A stretch of DNA of 64,000 nucleotides from Nitrosomonas sp. JL21. GTDB taxonomy: Bacteria > Pseudomonadota > Gammaproteobacteria > Burkholderiales > Nitrosomonadaceae. The number at the start of each line of letters is the position of its first letter. Within the stretch, counting starts at the first letter, position 1. The notes under the pieces are model-generated. The model saw only the letters and a list, made by a program, of their open reading frames with translations. It had not been told where the DNA came from and searched no databases. The DNA is taken from the NCBI RefSeq assembly GCF_009833095.1, contig NZ_QRCB01000009.1, positions 1-64,000 of the forward strand, read 5' to 3'. Positions 10,889-23,518 of the stretch are shown in pieces. The position numbers were made by a program, and so were the translations under genes.

Positions 10889-12430
10889 TTAGTATGTTCC
10901 GTTTTGCTTGAATTCTTGAATTGCTGCTGTCAACTCTTTTTCGGTTTCAGCATCCAATTCCTTACTTTTCTCAATTTTATCCAATATGGCACCGTGCTGA
11001 CTGCGTATATAGCTTTTCAATGCGGATTCAAATGCTAATGCACGATTTACTTCAACATCATCAAAGTAGCCATTGTTGATTGCAAAAAGTGTGAGCGCCA
11101 TTTCTGAAACGCTAAGCGTTGCATACTGGGGCTGCTTCATCAATTCTGTTGCCATCTTTCCGCGTTCAAGCTGTTTACGGGTTGCTTCGTCCAAATCCGA
11201 AGCAAATTGTGCAAATGCTGCCAATTCCCGATATTGAGCTAATGCCAAGCGTATGCCACCACCAAGTTTCTTGATTACCTTAGTTTGTGCAGCACCTCCT
11301 ACACGTGAAACCGAAACACCAGCATTGATCGCAGGTCGAATCCCTGCATTAAACAAACCGGTTTCAAGAAATATTTGCCCGTCAGTAATTGAAATTACGT
11401 TGGTTGGAACGAAAGCGGTCACGTCACCAGCCTGTGTTTCAATAATCGGCAGAGCCGTCAAAGATCCAGTTTTTCCTTTTACAGCGCCGTCGGTAGCTTT
11501 TTCGACATATGCAGCGCTTACTCGCGCTGCTCTCTCTAGTAAACGAGAATGAAGATAAAAAACATCACCGGGATAAGCCTCTCGACCCGGTGGACGTCTC
11601 AATAACAGAGAAATTTGCCTATAAGCCCATGCTTGCTTGGTCAAATCATCGTAAACGATCAGTGCGTCCTGACCTTTGTCGCGAAAATATTCCCCCATCG
11701 TACAGCCTGAATACGGAGCAATAAATTGCATAGCAGCGGATTCTGATGCTGTTGCTGCCACGACGATGGTATATTCCATCGCACCATGTTCTTCCAATTT
11801 GCGAACCACGTTAGCTATCGAGGATGCTTTTTGGCCGACCGCAACATAGATACAAAGCATGTTTTGGCCTTTTTGATTAAGAATTGCATCAATGGCCACT
11901 GCAGTTTTTCCTGTTTGACGATCACCGATAATCAATTCCCTCTGGCCACGTCCAATTGGAACCATGGAATCCACTGATTTGAGCCCAGTTTGAACCGGTT
12001 GATCAACTGACTGCCGCCAAATAACCCCTGGAGCAATTTTTTCGATAGGCTCAGATTTTGCTGCTGTAATCGGGCCTTTACCATCAATGGGCTGCCCTAG
12101 CGAATTTACTACGCGACCGAGCAATCCTTCACCTACCGGTACTTCAAGAATGCGACCAGTGCACTTGACCGTGTCGCCCTCACGAATATGCTCATAAGCA
12201 CCCATGATCACGGCCCCCACTGAATCTCTCTCAAGATTCAAAGCCAAACCATAAGTATTTCCAGGGAACTCCAACATCTCGCCCTGCATAACATCTGATA
12301 AGCCATGAATACGCACAATGCCATCTGTCACCGAAACAATGGTGCCTTGTGTACGAACCTCTGCTGTATCAACAAGTCCTTCTATCCTTTTTTTAATCAG
12401 TTCACTGATTTCGGATGGATTTAACTGCAT
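10889..12430 (-). CDS. atpA: F1 ATP synthase alpha subunit
   Basis: The 513-residue non-catalytic nucleotide-binding subunit starts [16 protein letters not shown] and has Walker A GDRQTGKT (169-176) plus the family signature [14 protein letters not shown] (near 363-376). Length equals E. coli AtpA. It lies 10 bases after atpH. Confidence 0.98.
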   Translation of the reverse strand: MQLNPSEISELIKKRIEGLVDTAEVRTQGTIVSVTDGIVRIHGLSDVMQGEMLEFPGNTYGLALNLERDSVGAVIMGAYEHIREGDTVKCTGRILEVPVGEGLLGRVVNSLGQPIDGKGPITAAKSEPIEKIAPGVIWRQSVDQPVQTGLKSVDSMVPIGRGQRELIIGDRQTGKTAVAIDAILNQKGQNMLCIYVAVGQKASSIANVVRKLEEHGAMEYTIVVAATASESAAMQFIAPYSGCTMGEYFRDKGQDALIVYDDLTKQAWAYRQISLLLRRPPGREAYPGDVFYLHSRLLERAARVSAAYVEKATDGAVKGKTGSLTALPIIETQAGDVTAFVPTNVISITDGQIFLETGLFNAGIRPAINAGVSVSRVGGAAQTKVIKKLGGGIRLALAQYRELAAFAQFASDLDEATRKQLERGKMATELMKQPQYATLSVSEMALTLFAINNGYFDDVEVNRALAFESALKSYIRSQHGAILDKIEKSKELDAETEKELTAAIQEFKQNGTY

Positions 12431-12440
12431 TTTTTAACTC

Positions 12441-12977
12441 CTAGCTTTTAAGGGCAATGGCCATGGCTTCTAATTTACCGCGCACCGAGGCATCAAGAAT
12501 CTCATCACCAATTTCAACTTTTACACCGCCAATTAACTCTGGATCCACACTCACCCGAGCCTCTATTTTGCGCTTAAACTTTTGTTCGAGATCGTCTACC
12601 AATTTTCTAAGCTGCTTTCCTTCTAAGGCAAAAGCGCTCACTATCTTGGCTTCTAACACCCCTTCATGCTGGGCTTTTAATTGCTCGAAGAGTTGACTAA
12701 TCTGTGGCAATACCTGCATTCGTTTATTATCTGCCAATAGCATCAATAGATTACGAGCCTCTGAATTAAATTTACTCTTGCCGATCTCAAGAAATATTTC
12801 TCCCAATTGCTTCGCCGTAACCACAGGATTACCTACCAGCAATTTGAATTCGCCACTCTCGGCAATCATTGCGGCAAGTTGCAACATTTTTGACCATTGA
12901 GATAGTTCATTACTGGCCGCAGCATGCTTATACACTGCCTCAGCATAAGGTCTAGCAACTGTAATCGCTTCAGCCAT
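12441..12977 (-). CDS. atpH: F1 ATP synthase delta subunit
   Basis: The 178-residue peripheral-stalk subunit connects F1 with subunit b. It begins MAEAITVARPYAEAVYKHA, the usual six-helix N-terminal domain, and contains the C-terminal signature DPELIGGVKVEIGDEILDASVRGKLE (given in part; residues about 143-168). Its start overlaps the stop of atpF by one base, suggesting coupling. Confidence 0.96.
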   Translation of the reverse strand: MAEAITVARPYAEAVYKHAAASNELSQWSKMLQLAAMIAESGEFKLLVGNPVVTAKQLGEIFLEIGKSKFNSEARNLLMLLADNKRMQVLPQISQLFEQLKAQHEGVLEAKIVSAFALEGKQLRKLVDDLEQKFKRKIEARVSVDPELIGGVKVEIGDEILDASVRGKLEAMAIALKS

Positions 12978-13450
12978 TATTTCAAGTCTTCCTCAATTGA
13001 AGCTAATATATCTGCATGCGCCTTGGCATCGACTTCACGCCGCAAGATTTTAGCAGCGCCCGCCACTGCCAATTGCGCAGCATGTTGGCGCAGCGCTTCT
13101 TTGGCGCTAAACATTTCATGCTCTATATCCGCTTTGGCACCGGCAACTATTCGATCCCCTTCTTCTTTTGCGGTTCGCTTGGCTTCTTCAACTACTTCCG
13201 TTGCTCGCTTTTCTGCTTGCAGAATGATCTCGGAAGCACGTTGCTTAGCTTCTTTCAAAACATCAGACGAGCGTTGACTTGCCAGTTCTAACTCATGACG
13301 ACCTCGCTCACCAGCAGCTAACCCATCAGCTATAGTTTTTTGGCGATCTTCAATCGCTCGCAATAAGGGTGGCCAAACAAACTTAATCGTGAACCAAATA
13401 AACACCGAGAAGGCTATCGCCTGAGAAATTAAAGTAAAGTTAATATTCAT
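12977..13450 (-). CDS. atpF: Fo ATP synthase subunit b
   Basis: The 157-residue stator subunit has one N-terminal membrane helix (residues about 5-27, ISQAIAFSVFIWFTIKFVW) followed by a long charged Ala/Glu/Lys/Arg-rich helix with heptad character, the dimeric stalk. Length equals E. coli AtpF (156). A single b gene is present, so the enzyme has a b homodimer as in other proteobacteria. Confidence 0.96.
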   Translation of the reverse strand: MNINFTLISQAIAFSVFIWFTIKFVWPPLLRAIEDRQKTIADGLAAGERGRHELELASQRSSDVLKEAKQRASEIILQAEKRATEVVEEAKRTAKEEGDRIVAGAKADIEHEMFSAKEALRQHAAQLAVAGAAKILRREVDAKAHADILASIEEDLK

Positions 13451-13495
13451 GACAAGCCTGTAAAATCTGATCTATACAACAGCAATAAAACATTA

Positions 13496-13780
<285 letters not shown>

Positions 13781-13823
13781 TTATCAAGATTAATAATATA
13801 CAACAAAAAGAAGCTTTTAAAAC

Positions 13824-14648
<825 letters not shown>

Positions 14649-14657
14649 TTATATGAA

Positions 14658-15038
14658 TTAGCTTTTCTTTGTATCATCTGTTACCAACAAGGCCAAGCTA
14701 TGAATCAAAACAATAAAAATGAATGTTCCTACGAAAACTATTGCATTCACGCTCGCATAAAATTTGAATACTACCCATAACAAGCCTATCGTTAGTATTA
14801 TTTTTACCGCTTCAGCTCGTAAAGCCAACCTAACTGTATCACTGGCTATGTATCCTATTTTACTGGATACGATGATTGCAAAGGCGGCTGATGACGCTAC
14901 ACTAACAGCTCCGCCCAATATCGCCGACATGCCACTATGCACATCAAAAAAAATCAGAAAAAATCCTGCTATTACGATAGTAATAAGGCTTTGTATACGC
15001 AGAACAATATAAAGTGGTCTATTTTTTATCCAAGACAC
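14658..15038 (-). CDS. atpI: ATP synthase protein I
   Basis: The 126-residue product has four hydrophobic segments (about 15-32, 36-56, 69-88, 97-118). It matches the small AtpI assembly factor encoded first in bacterial atp operons, thought to help c-ring assembly. It opens the operon; 236 bases separate it from pilU, and that gap should hold the promoter. Confidence 0.88.
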   Translation of the reverse strand: MSWIKNRPLYIVLRIQSLITIVIAGFFLIFFDVHSGMSAILGGAVSVASSAAFAIIVSSKIGYIASDTVRLALRAEAVKIILTIGLLWVVFKFYASVNAIVFVGTFIFIVLIHSLALLVTDDTKKS

Positions 15039-15274
15039 ATTACTTGATTTTTCTGCTAGAGCAGTCTTTCAGACTGTATTTCTGCACGCTTAAAAAAGCG
15101 CGTATGTTAGCCCAATTAACTTATTGAGTCAATGAATGGAAACTGGCGTGATTTTAAGGAGCAATCCGGGATTAAGATAGCTTATTGAAATAAAAATGAT
15201 CTCATTTGAATGAGAAAGAGAGAGATATACAAAGAAAAGGAATAGTTACTGATCAATTCATGCATATATTTCTC

Positions 15275-16411
15275 TTATGTGATAGACAAGTGTTTTATAT
15301 TTGATGAAAAATCTGTGTTTTTAACTTCTGCTCCGGCGATCTTAATTTGCAATCTAAGTTCGTTCATAGAATCGGCATTTCTTAACGCGTCTTCGTAACT
15401 GATTTTCCCTGTTTCATAAAGCTCGAATAGGGCGGTATCGAAAGTCTGCATACCCATTTCGCGAGATTTTTTCATGATCTCTTTAATTTCGTGAACATTA
15501 CCCTTGAAAATCAGATCCGCTATCAACGGAGAATTCAGTAGCACTTCAATTGCCGCTACGCGGCCCTGACCATCTTTGGCAGGAATCAATCGCTGCGCTA
15601 CTAATGCTCTTAAATTCAACGACAAGTCCATCAGCAACTGCGTACGTCGCTCTTCCGGGAAAAAGTTGATGATACGATCAAGAGCTTGATTTGCACTATT
15701 TGCGTGCAGTGTTCCCATACAAAGATGGCCTGTTTCAGCAAAGGCAATCGCATGCTCCATCGTTTCACGGTCTCGAATTTCCCCGATCAAGATGACATCC
15801 GGTGCTTGTCGCAGAGTATTTTTTAATGCCGCTTCCCACGAGTCCGTATCCACGCCTACTTCGCGCTGAGTAATTACACAATTGATATGCTCATGCACAT
15901 ACTCTACTGGGTCTTCAATCGTGATGATATGACCGTAACTATTTCTGTTCCTATGACCGATGAGTGCTGCCATTGACGTCGATTTTCCAGAACCGGTTCC
16001 ACCGACAAAAATCACCAATCCTCGTTTGCTCATTACCACTTCCTTCAGCACTTGCGGCAACCCCAAATCATCAAACTCCGGAATTTTTGTTGTGATGGTT
16101 CGAAGCACTATACCTACGCGCTGCTGCTGAACGAAGGCATTTACACGAAAACGCCCAATTCCGGGCGGATTAATTGCAAAATTGGCTTCTTTGCGGGTTT
16201 CGAATTCTGTGCATTGACCCTCATTCATAATGGCTTTCGCCAGCATTTCGGTATGCTGTGCTGTCAGCGTTTGCTGCGAAACCGGCGTCATTTTTCCATC
16301 TATTTTCATTGCAGGCGGAAAACCCGCTGTTATAAACAGATCTGATGCTTTCTTGCTGAGCATCAAACGCAGCAGATCGCACATAAATTTCATCGCTTGT
16401 TCTTTATCCAT
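15275..16411 (-). CDS. pilU: twitching motility ATPase PilU
   Basis: The 378-residue product is the PilT-dependent retraction ATPase of type IV pili. It shows ASDLFITAGFPP near the N-terminus (22-33), Walker A GGTGSGKS (137-144), the Asp box (IEDPVEYVHEH) and the His box with TGHLCMGTLHAN (around 235). PilU is told from PilT by the longer C-terminus and the GGTGSGKSTS motif. A clear ribosome binding site (AGAGGTG) precedes the ATG. It lies 34 bases downstream of pilT, the usual order. Confidence 0.93.
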   Translation of the reverse strand: MDKEQAMKFMCDLLRLMLSKKASDLFITAGFPPAMKIDGKMTPVSQQTLTAQHTEMLAKAIMNEGQCTEFETRKEANFAINPPGIGRFRVNAFVQQQRVGIVLRTITTKIPEFDDLGLPQVLKEVVMSKRGLVIFVGGTGSGKSTSMAALIGHRNRNSYGHIITIEDPVEYVHEHINCVITQREVGVDTDSWEAALKNTLRQAPDVILIGEIRDRETMEHAIAFAETGHLCMGTLHANSANQALDRIINFFPEERRTQLLMDLSLNLRALVAQRLIPAKDGQGRVAAIEVLLNSPLIADLIFKGNVHEIKEIMKKSREMGMQTFDTALFELYETGKISYEDALRNADSMNELRLQIKIAGAEVKNTDFSSNIKHLSIT

Positions 16412-16445
16412 TGCGCACCTCTAAATTCTGATTGATCTGAATCTT

Positions 16446-17486
16446 TTATCTGAAATTATCTTTATTCATGGCTTTACTTCTTGCTTCTGCGACTGAGATG
16501 ACGTTACGTTTTACCAAATCAGTCAGATTCTGATCCAGTGTTTGCATGCCAACCCCTTGACCTGTTTGAATCGCTGAATACATTTGCGCCACCTTTGCCT
16601 CACGGATCAAATTACGAATAGCCGGCGTGCCGATCATTATTTCATGCGCTGCCACACGCCCCTTGCCGTCTTTTGTTTTCAATAAAGCTTGAGAAATCAC
16701 GGCACGCAGCGACTCCGACAGCATAGCCCGCATCATTTCTTTCTCTTCTGCCGGAAACACATCGATAATACGGTCAATAGTTTTAGCTGCTGAGCTGGTG
16801 TGCAACGTCCCAAACACCAAATGACCCGTTTCTGCTGCAGTCATTGCCAAGCGAATCGTTTCCAGATCACGCATTTCGCCCACTAAAATGATGTCCGGAT
16901 CCTCACGTAATGCCGAGCGAAGCGCATTGGAAAAACTCAGGGTATCTCTTCCTATTTCGCGCTGATTAATCAAGCATTTCTTACTTTCATGCACAAACTC
17001 AATGGGATCTTCCAACGTGAGGATATGACCATACTCATTTTCATTAATATCATTGATCATGGCAGCCAATGTGGTTGATTTTCCTGATCCAGTAGGTCCT
17101 GTCACCAATACGACGCCGCGAGGCTGCTTAGCAATTTCAGCGAATATCTTGGGAGCCTTGATATCTTCCAAACTGAGCACTTTGGACGGAATCGTCCGCA
17201 TCACAGCCGCAGCACCGCGCTGTGTACTGAATGCATTCACACGAAAACGGGCAAGATTGGGAACTGCAAAAGAAAAATCACATTCCAGATGTTCTTCATA
17301 GAATTTTCTTTGACTATCATTCATGATGTCATAGATCATTTCATGCACTTCCTTATGATTCATTTCGGGCAAATTGATGCGCCGAATTTCACCATGAACA
17401 CGAATCATCGGAGGCATACCCGCAGATAAATGCAAATCTGATGCGCTATTTTTTACCACGAAAGCCAACAGCTCCAATATGTTCAT
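16446..17486 (-). CDS. pilT: type IV pilus retraction ATPase PilT
   Basis: The 346-residue hexameric ATPase depolymerises type IV pili. It has Walker A GPTGSGKST (about 130-138), LTLEDPIEFVHESK, the Asp box with PDIILVGEMRD, and TGHLVFGTLHTSSA with the family His box. The ATG at 17486 (MNILELLAF...) is preferred over a TTG seven codons upstream. AGAGGG lies 7 bases before it, and family members start at this position. pilT leads the pilT-pilU unit. These ATPases, together with pilC and pilD at 29-31 kb, indicate a type IV pilus. Confidence 0.95.
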   Translation of the reverse strand: MNILELLAFVVKNSASDLHLSAGMPPMIRVHGEIRRINLPEMNHKEVHEMIYDIMNDSQRKFYEEHLECDFSFAVPNLARFRVNAFSTQRGAAAVMRTIPSKVLSLEDIKAPKIFAEIAKQPRGVVLVTGPTGSGKSTTLAAMINDINENEYGHILTLEDPIEFVHESKKCLINQREIGRDTLSFSNALRSALREDPDIILVGEMRDLETIRLAMTAAETGHLVFGTLHTSSAAKTIDRIIDVFPAEEKEMMRAMLSESLRAVISQALLKTKDGKGRVAAHEIMIGTPAIRNLIREAKVAQMYSAIQTGQGVGMQTLDQNLTDLVKRNVISVAEARSKAMNKDNFR

Positions 17487-17507
17487 TATGATGCCCTCTT
17501 GAGACAA

Positions 17508-17909
17508 TTTAGTGGTATTGCTAATGCGAGAAAAATATCTAGAAATACAAGCTTCGAGTTAACCAACTCCAACTTGCTAACGGGACAAGGAAATAAAAAT
17601 TAAGGGTAAATTTATCAAACGAAGCACTATGTGAGACAGAAAAGATCATTCACTCTTTTCAGTCAAAGAAATAATGCACTTGAAGTTTTATCGATTTCGA
17701 TTGCTTTACAGGGCGCTGTACCGATCTCTATTCAGCATAGCCATATAGGACGACGCATGTTCTTATTGCCAAGGAAAATTCACAGTAATGATCGCGAGAA
17801 ATTCTGAAAAGAGGGATCGTCAAACATCGCAGATGAGCGCGATAAAAGCAGAATTTTGAGTTTGACTCCCCATATGTCTGAGCGTAGCATCTCTTCCGAC
17901 ACCATTCGC
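17508..17909. other. intergenic region upstream of pilT, no gene seen
   Basis: About 400 bases between the pilT start and the ferredoxin stop hold no convincing gene. In many betaproteobacteria a divergent yggS-type gene lies upstream of pilT; none is visible. An open frame on the minus strand overlapping the 3' end of the ferredoxin gene has no family features. The stretch would contain the pilTU promoter. Confidence 0.5.
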
Positions 17910-18167
<258 letters not shown>

Positions 18168-18175
18168 TCACAAAC

Positions 18176-19205
<1,030 letters not shown>

Positions 19206-19216
19206 GCTTCAAAAAT

Positions 19217-20524
19217 TCATTGATCAAGAGCACCCACTATGACAGCGACCATGCCATCCGGTTGGATACGCCGCTGAAAAGCATCTCGAATCTGCTCGAC
19301 CGTCACTGCCTCAACCGCTGTCAAATAATCATCCAAGTACGTCAGCGGTAAATTATAAAAACCAATCATGGAGAGATATCCGAGGATCTTACTATTACTG
19401 TCGATACGCAATGGAAAACCGCCAATGATATTTTTTTTGGCCGCGATCAATTCCTCTGCTGTAGGCCCTTCCTTCACAAAATCTCTGAGCACCTTCAGCG
19501 TAAGTGAAAATGCATCCTCAGATTGTTCTTTCTTGGTCTGTAAGCCGATCAAAAACGGCCCTTGTTCTTTGAATGGGGAAAAATAACTGCTGACACTGTA
19601 CGCCAAGCCACGCTGTTGACGAACCTCTTCCATCAAACGCGAAACGAACCCACCGCCTCCAAGAATATGATTGCCCACTAATAGCGGAAAATAATCGGGA
19701 TCAATCCGACGCAATCCCGGATAAGCCAATTGAATATGACTTTGGGTTGCTGGATGCGAAATCCTTCTTATGCCTGCGACAGGAGCTTGAACGGTTGGAA
19801 TTGTCACTTGACGTGATCCAGAAGGTAAATCCTCCGTCAGGGACTTAACGATAGTTTCCGCCTCACTTCGGCTTACATCGCCAATGATCGCAATCACCAC
19901 TTGATTAGTCACATAATTTGATTTATAGAAATCAAGTAAATCTTGTCGCTGCAATGAACTGACGGTGTCAATTTCCCCTATTTCGTTGAGTCCATAAGGA
20001 TGATCACCATAGAGCATTTTCGTGAGCTCTTGATCAGCAATATAATCCGGTTTCGTGCTCGATTCCTTGATTCCGGCCACGATTCTGGCTTTCTCGCGCG
20101 CCAATACCGTCGGTGAAAATTCAGGATGTTGAATGATGCGGGCCAGAACATCGAGCGCTTGTTTACGTTCACGATCGCTGCTCAAGGTGCGCAAAGAAAT
20201 GCCGGCACGGTCGCGATCGAAGTGACCATGGATTTGGGCGCCCACATCGACCAATGCAGTAGTAATCTGATCCTCGGTCAAACCGCCAGCCCCCAGGCTG
20301 AGCATGTGTCGCACCAGATTGGCACAACCTGATTTGTTGATCACATCCCTACCACTGCCGGCGGCGAACTCGACGCTGATATCCAATATCGGCAAATCAT
20401 GATTCTCGACAAAATATACGCGTGCACCAGCCGGTGTTTGCCAAAATTGAATAGGCAAAGAAGCCCATACCCATTGCGAACAAACACTGAACAATACGGC
20501 ACATATCAACCGATTAATCTGCAC
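19217..20524 (-). CDS. M16 family peptidase homologue, zinc motif absent, exported
   Basis: The 435-residue protein has an N-terminal signal peptide (LICAVLFSVCSQWVWA, about residues 6-21) and the two-domain M16 fold. At the place of the inverted zinc motif HXXEH the sequence reads CANLVRHML (about 66-74), so it cannot bind zinc in the usual way. It keeps the C-terminal R/Y-type region with GLAYSVSSYF. Such inactive subunits usually pair with an active M16 protein encoded directly upstream. Here the upstream gene is ppc, 63 bases away, and no active partner is seen in this window. Downstream lie rsmD and coaD. Confidence 0.85.
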   Translation of the reverse strand: MQINRLICAVLFSVCSQWVWASLPIQFWQTPAGARVYFVENHDLPILDISVEFAAGSGRDVINKSGCANLVRHMLSLGAGGLTEDQITTALVDVGAQIHGHFDRDRAGISLRTLSSDRERKQALDVLARIIQHPEFSPTVLAREKARIVAGIKESSTKPDYIADQELTKMLYGDHPYGLNEIGEIDTVSSLQRQDLLDFYKSNYVTNQVVIAIIGDVSRSEAETIVKSLTEDLPSGSRQVTIPTVQAPVAGIRRISHPATQSHIQLAYPGLRRIDPDYFPLLVGNHILGGGGFVSRLMEEVRQQRGLAYSVSSYFSPFKEQGPFLIGLQTKKEQSEDAFSLTLKVLRDFVKEGPTAEELIAAKKNIIGGFPLRIDSNSKILGYLSMIGFYNLPLTYLDDYLTAVEAVTVEQIRDAFQRRIQPDGMVAVIVGALDQ

Positions 20525-20587
20525 TCACACCTCCTGCACATACACTTCAAAAACCACATCCAATCAGTCACATTACCTCAAGAAAAC

Positions 20588-23395
20588 CTAACCGCTATTA
20601 CGCAATCCGGCTGTCACGCCATTAATGGTCAAATGTATCGAACGCTTCACTTCTTCGCTATCTTCCCCTGATCGGTAGCGGCGCAATAATTCCACCTGCA
20701 AGTGATTTAGAGGATCAATGTAAGGCGTTCTATTTCGAATACTGCGCGCCAATGTTGGATTATCCTGCAATAACTCAGTATGACCAGTCACCGCAAACAG
20801 CCATTTCTGGCTCCTTTCCCGCTCTTCTTGAATCCGTCCGAAGATTTGTTCTCGTAATGTCGTATCTTCCACCAGTTCGGCATAGCGCGAAGCAATGCCC
20901 ATATCCGTCTTGGCCAGAACCATATCCATATTCGACAGCAATGTTTGCATGAAAGGCCATTTCTGGAACATTTCCTTGAGTAATGCCAATCCTTCACCCT
21001 CTGCCTCTGAGCTCTCCTGATTCACAAAAGCTTCCACTGCATGGCCAAAACCATACCAGCCGGGCAGCATCATCCGGCTCAGACTCCAGCTGAACACCCA
21101 GGGAATTGCGCGCAAATCTTCAATAGCATCCGAATTCTTACGTGACGGGGGTCTGCTGCCGATATGCAATCCAGCCATCTCCCGTATTGGCGTAGATTCC
21201 AGAAAAAATTGCTTAAAGCCAGGCGTCTCATAGACCAGATCACGATAAGCTGCAAACGATGCGGAAGCGAGCTTTTCCATCGCAGCATAGTAACGATCTG
21301 CATTTGCGCCAATCACATCATGACTGAGCAACGTGGCCTCCATTGTCGCCGCAACCAATGTCTCAAGATTTCGCCGCCCTATTTCTGGTTCTGCATATTT
21401 GCTGCTGATGACTTCTCCTTGCTCAGTGACACGTATCTGGCCATTTACGCTACCGGGAGGTTGCGCCAGGATACTCTGATAGCTGGGCCCGCCCCCTCGT
21501 CCCACCGTACCACCGCGACCGTGAAATAACCGTAAGCCCACGTCATGCCTGGCAAAAATTTTGGTAAGTTCGATTTCAGCCTTATAAATTTCCCAATTTG
21601 AGGTAATGAAACCGCCATCCTTGTTACTGTCAGAATAACCCAGCATGACTTCCTGCACATTACCACGTGAATTTAATAGCTTACGATAATAGGGTAACGA
21701 AAATAATTGATCCATGATATGCCCGCAGCTACGCAGATCACCAATTGTTTCAAACAACGGGATGATATTGAGGTGTAATTGTGGATCTTTACCTGCCTCC
21801 AGCAATCCCACTTCCTGCAGCAGCAGAGCCACTTCAAGAATGTTCACAATCCCAGTAGTCATGGAAATGATGTAATTGGGCATCGCATCTCGCCCGAACC
21901 GACGATGAATTTCCGCTGCACATTGCAAAATACGCAGTTCTGATTGTGCCATTTCGGAATAAGCGGAATAAGATGCTGACAAAGGCCGCGGCGTGCTGAT
22001 TTCTTCCAGTAACCATGCTATTCGTTGCTCTTCATCCAGTTGCACATATTCATGCCGTGTTCTGTGCTGGAATAATTCAGTCACGACTTGTTCATGAATT
22101 TTACTGTGCTGGCGCATATCCAAAGGAGCCAGATGAAAACCGAACACATCAACCGCGCGGCGCAAATTTCGCAATGCGCCGCGCGCTACCCACGAGGATT
22201 TATGTTGTTTCAGCGAACTAATGATGACATCGAGATCATGCAGAAATTCCGCGCTGCGTTCATACGGCTTGCAATTCGCCACCGAAACGGGTGGCGTAAC
22301 CTGGTGACCGAGCTTGCGGCAAGTCTCTGCCAAGCGTGCAGCAAAACTGAGAAAAATTCGCCGGTACGGCTCATCGGATCGATTTGGAATATCGGGCGCC
22401 TTCGCAGCCAGCGCTTTTACCTCATCACTTACATCAACGATTCGCTCTGTCAAGCTCATTGAACGACCAATCTTGTTGACTTCGTCCAGATAAAAATCCA
22501 ATGCCAGTCCGGATTGGCGTTCAATGGCCCGCATCATTGCTTCATGCGTGACGAAAGGATTGCCGTCCCGATCCCCGCCAATCCAACTGCCGATGCGAAG
22601 AAATGAAGTCACATATGGCGCATTCGCTCCCAGCAAACGTTCCAATAAATCCTCTATTTTGGCGTAGATATAGGGAATTTCCGTCAAGAACGTATAGCTG
22701 TAATAGGCCAAGCCATTTTCTATTTCATCATGTACCGTCAACCGTGTCGGCCGTAGCATGCGTGTTTGCCATAATATTTGAATGGTAGCCCGCAAACCTT
22801 CTTCATTATGGCGTAATTCGTTCGGAGTAAGTTCGGTGCGCGCACGTTCTTTGAGCAAACGCTCTATCGTTAACTGACAATCCAGAATGCTGCGTCGCTG
22901 AACCTCAGTGGGATGAGCGGTCAGAACCGGTGAAACAACCGCTTTTTTAAAGAATTCATTGAGGACAGTCGCGTTTTTTCCTTCCAATACACGCTCCAGC
23001 GCTAATGTTACGCTCCCCGCCTGAGGCGTGGAACCTGCCCGCAGGTGTGCACGACGACGCCGATTATGATGAACGTCTTCAGCAATGTTAGAAAGCAAGG
23101 AAAAATAGCTAAATGCCCGAACGACAGGCAATGAATCTTTGTCACTCAGTCGATTCAGAATGAGATCAAGCTCCTGCCGAGCTTTCGGGTCCTGATCCCG
23201 ATGAAAGCGAATTGCAGTTTGGCGTATATTTTCAACCAGCTCAAAAGCACTTTCACCTTCTTGTTCTCGTAGGGTATCCCCCAGCATCCGGCCCAGAAAA
23301 CGAATATCCTCGCGCAATGGCAGATCTTTATCTCTCTCCACTAAATTCTCGGCTCTTATAGTCCCTACATCAGCAGCACTCATTGCAATAGTCAT
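20588..23395 (-). CDS. ppc: phosphoenolpyruvate carboxylase
   Basis: The 935-residue enzyme fixes bicarbonate onto PEP to give oxaloacetate, refilling the TCA cycle. Catalytic His161 lies in LTAHPTEVQRR. The motif MLGYSDSNKDGG, the Gly-rich FHGRGGTVGRGGGP loop and the C-terminal RNTPYIDPLNHLQ and terminal NSG are all present, giving a complete bacterial-type enzyme (E. coli 883). A second Met at residue 5 is an alternative start. In a bacterium that also carries malate-CoA ligase and malyl-CoA lyase (52-55 kb) it would supply the oxaloacetate needed for malate. Confidence 0.97.
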   Translation of the reverse strand: MTIAMSAADVGTIRAENLVERDKDLPLREDIRFLGRMLGDTLREQEGESAFELVENIRQTAIRFHRDQDPKARQELDLILNRLSDKDSLPVVRAFSYFSLLSNIAEDVHHNRRRRAHLRAGSTPQAGSVTLALERVLEGKNATVLNEFFKKAVVSPVLTAHPTEVQRRSILDCQLTIERLLKERARTELTPNELRHNEEGLRATIQILWQTRMLRPTRLTVHDEIENGLAYYSYTFLTEIPYIYAKIEDLLERLLGANAPYVTSFLRIGSWIGGDRDGNPFVTHEAMMRAIERQSGLALDFYLDEVNKIGRSMSLTERIVDVSDEVKALAAKAPDIPNRSDEPYRRIFLSFAARLAETCRKLGHQVTPPVSVANCKPYERSAEFLHDLDVIISSLKQHKSSWVARGALRNLRRAVDVFGFHLAPLDMRQHSKIHEQVVTELFQHRTRHEYVQLDEEQRIAWLLEEISTPRPLSASYSAYSEMAQSELRILQCAAEIHRRFGRDAMPNYIISMTTGIVNILEVALLLQEVGLLEAGKDPQLHLNIIPLFETIGDLRSCGHIMDQLFSLPYYRKLLNSRGNVQEVMLGYSDSNKDGGFITSNWEIYKAEIELTKIFARHDVGLRLFHGRGGTVGRGGGPSYQSILAQPPGSVNGQIRVTEQGEVISSKYAEPEIGRRNLETLVAATMEATLLSHDVIGANADRYYAAMEKLASASFAAYRDLVYETPGFKQFFLESTPIREMAGLHIGSRPPSRKNSDAIEDLRAIPWVFSWSLSRMMLPGWYGFGHAVEAFVNQESSEAEGEGLALLKEMFQKWPFMQTLLSNMDMVLAKTDMGIASRYAELVEDTTLREQIFGRIQEERERSQKWLFAVTGHTELLQDNPTLARSIRNRTPYIDPLNHLQVELLRRYRSGEDSEEVKRSIHLTINGVTAGLRNSG

Positions 23396-23518
23396 CCACG
23401 GTTAAAAATGAATCCAGCACATGCTTGCAACAAGCCAAGTCAGTACTGACCATGCTAAAATGATTACCAATAAGATTTCTTTGAAGATTTTTTTGTAATT
23501 TTTTCATTTTATAAATTA

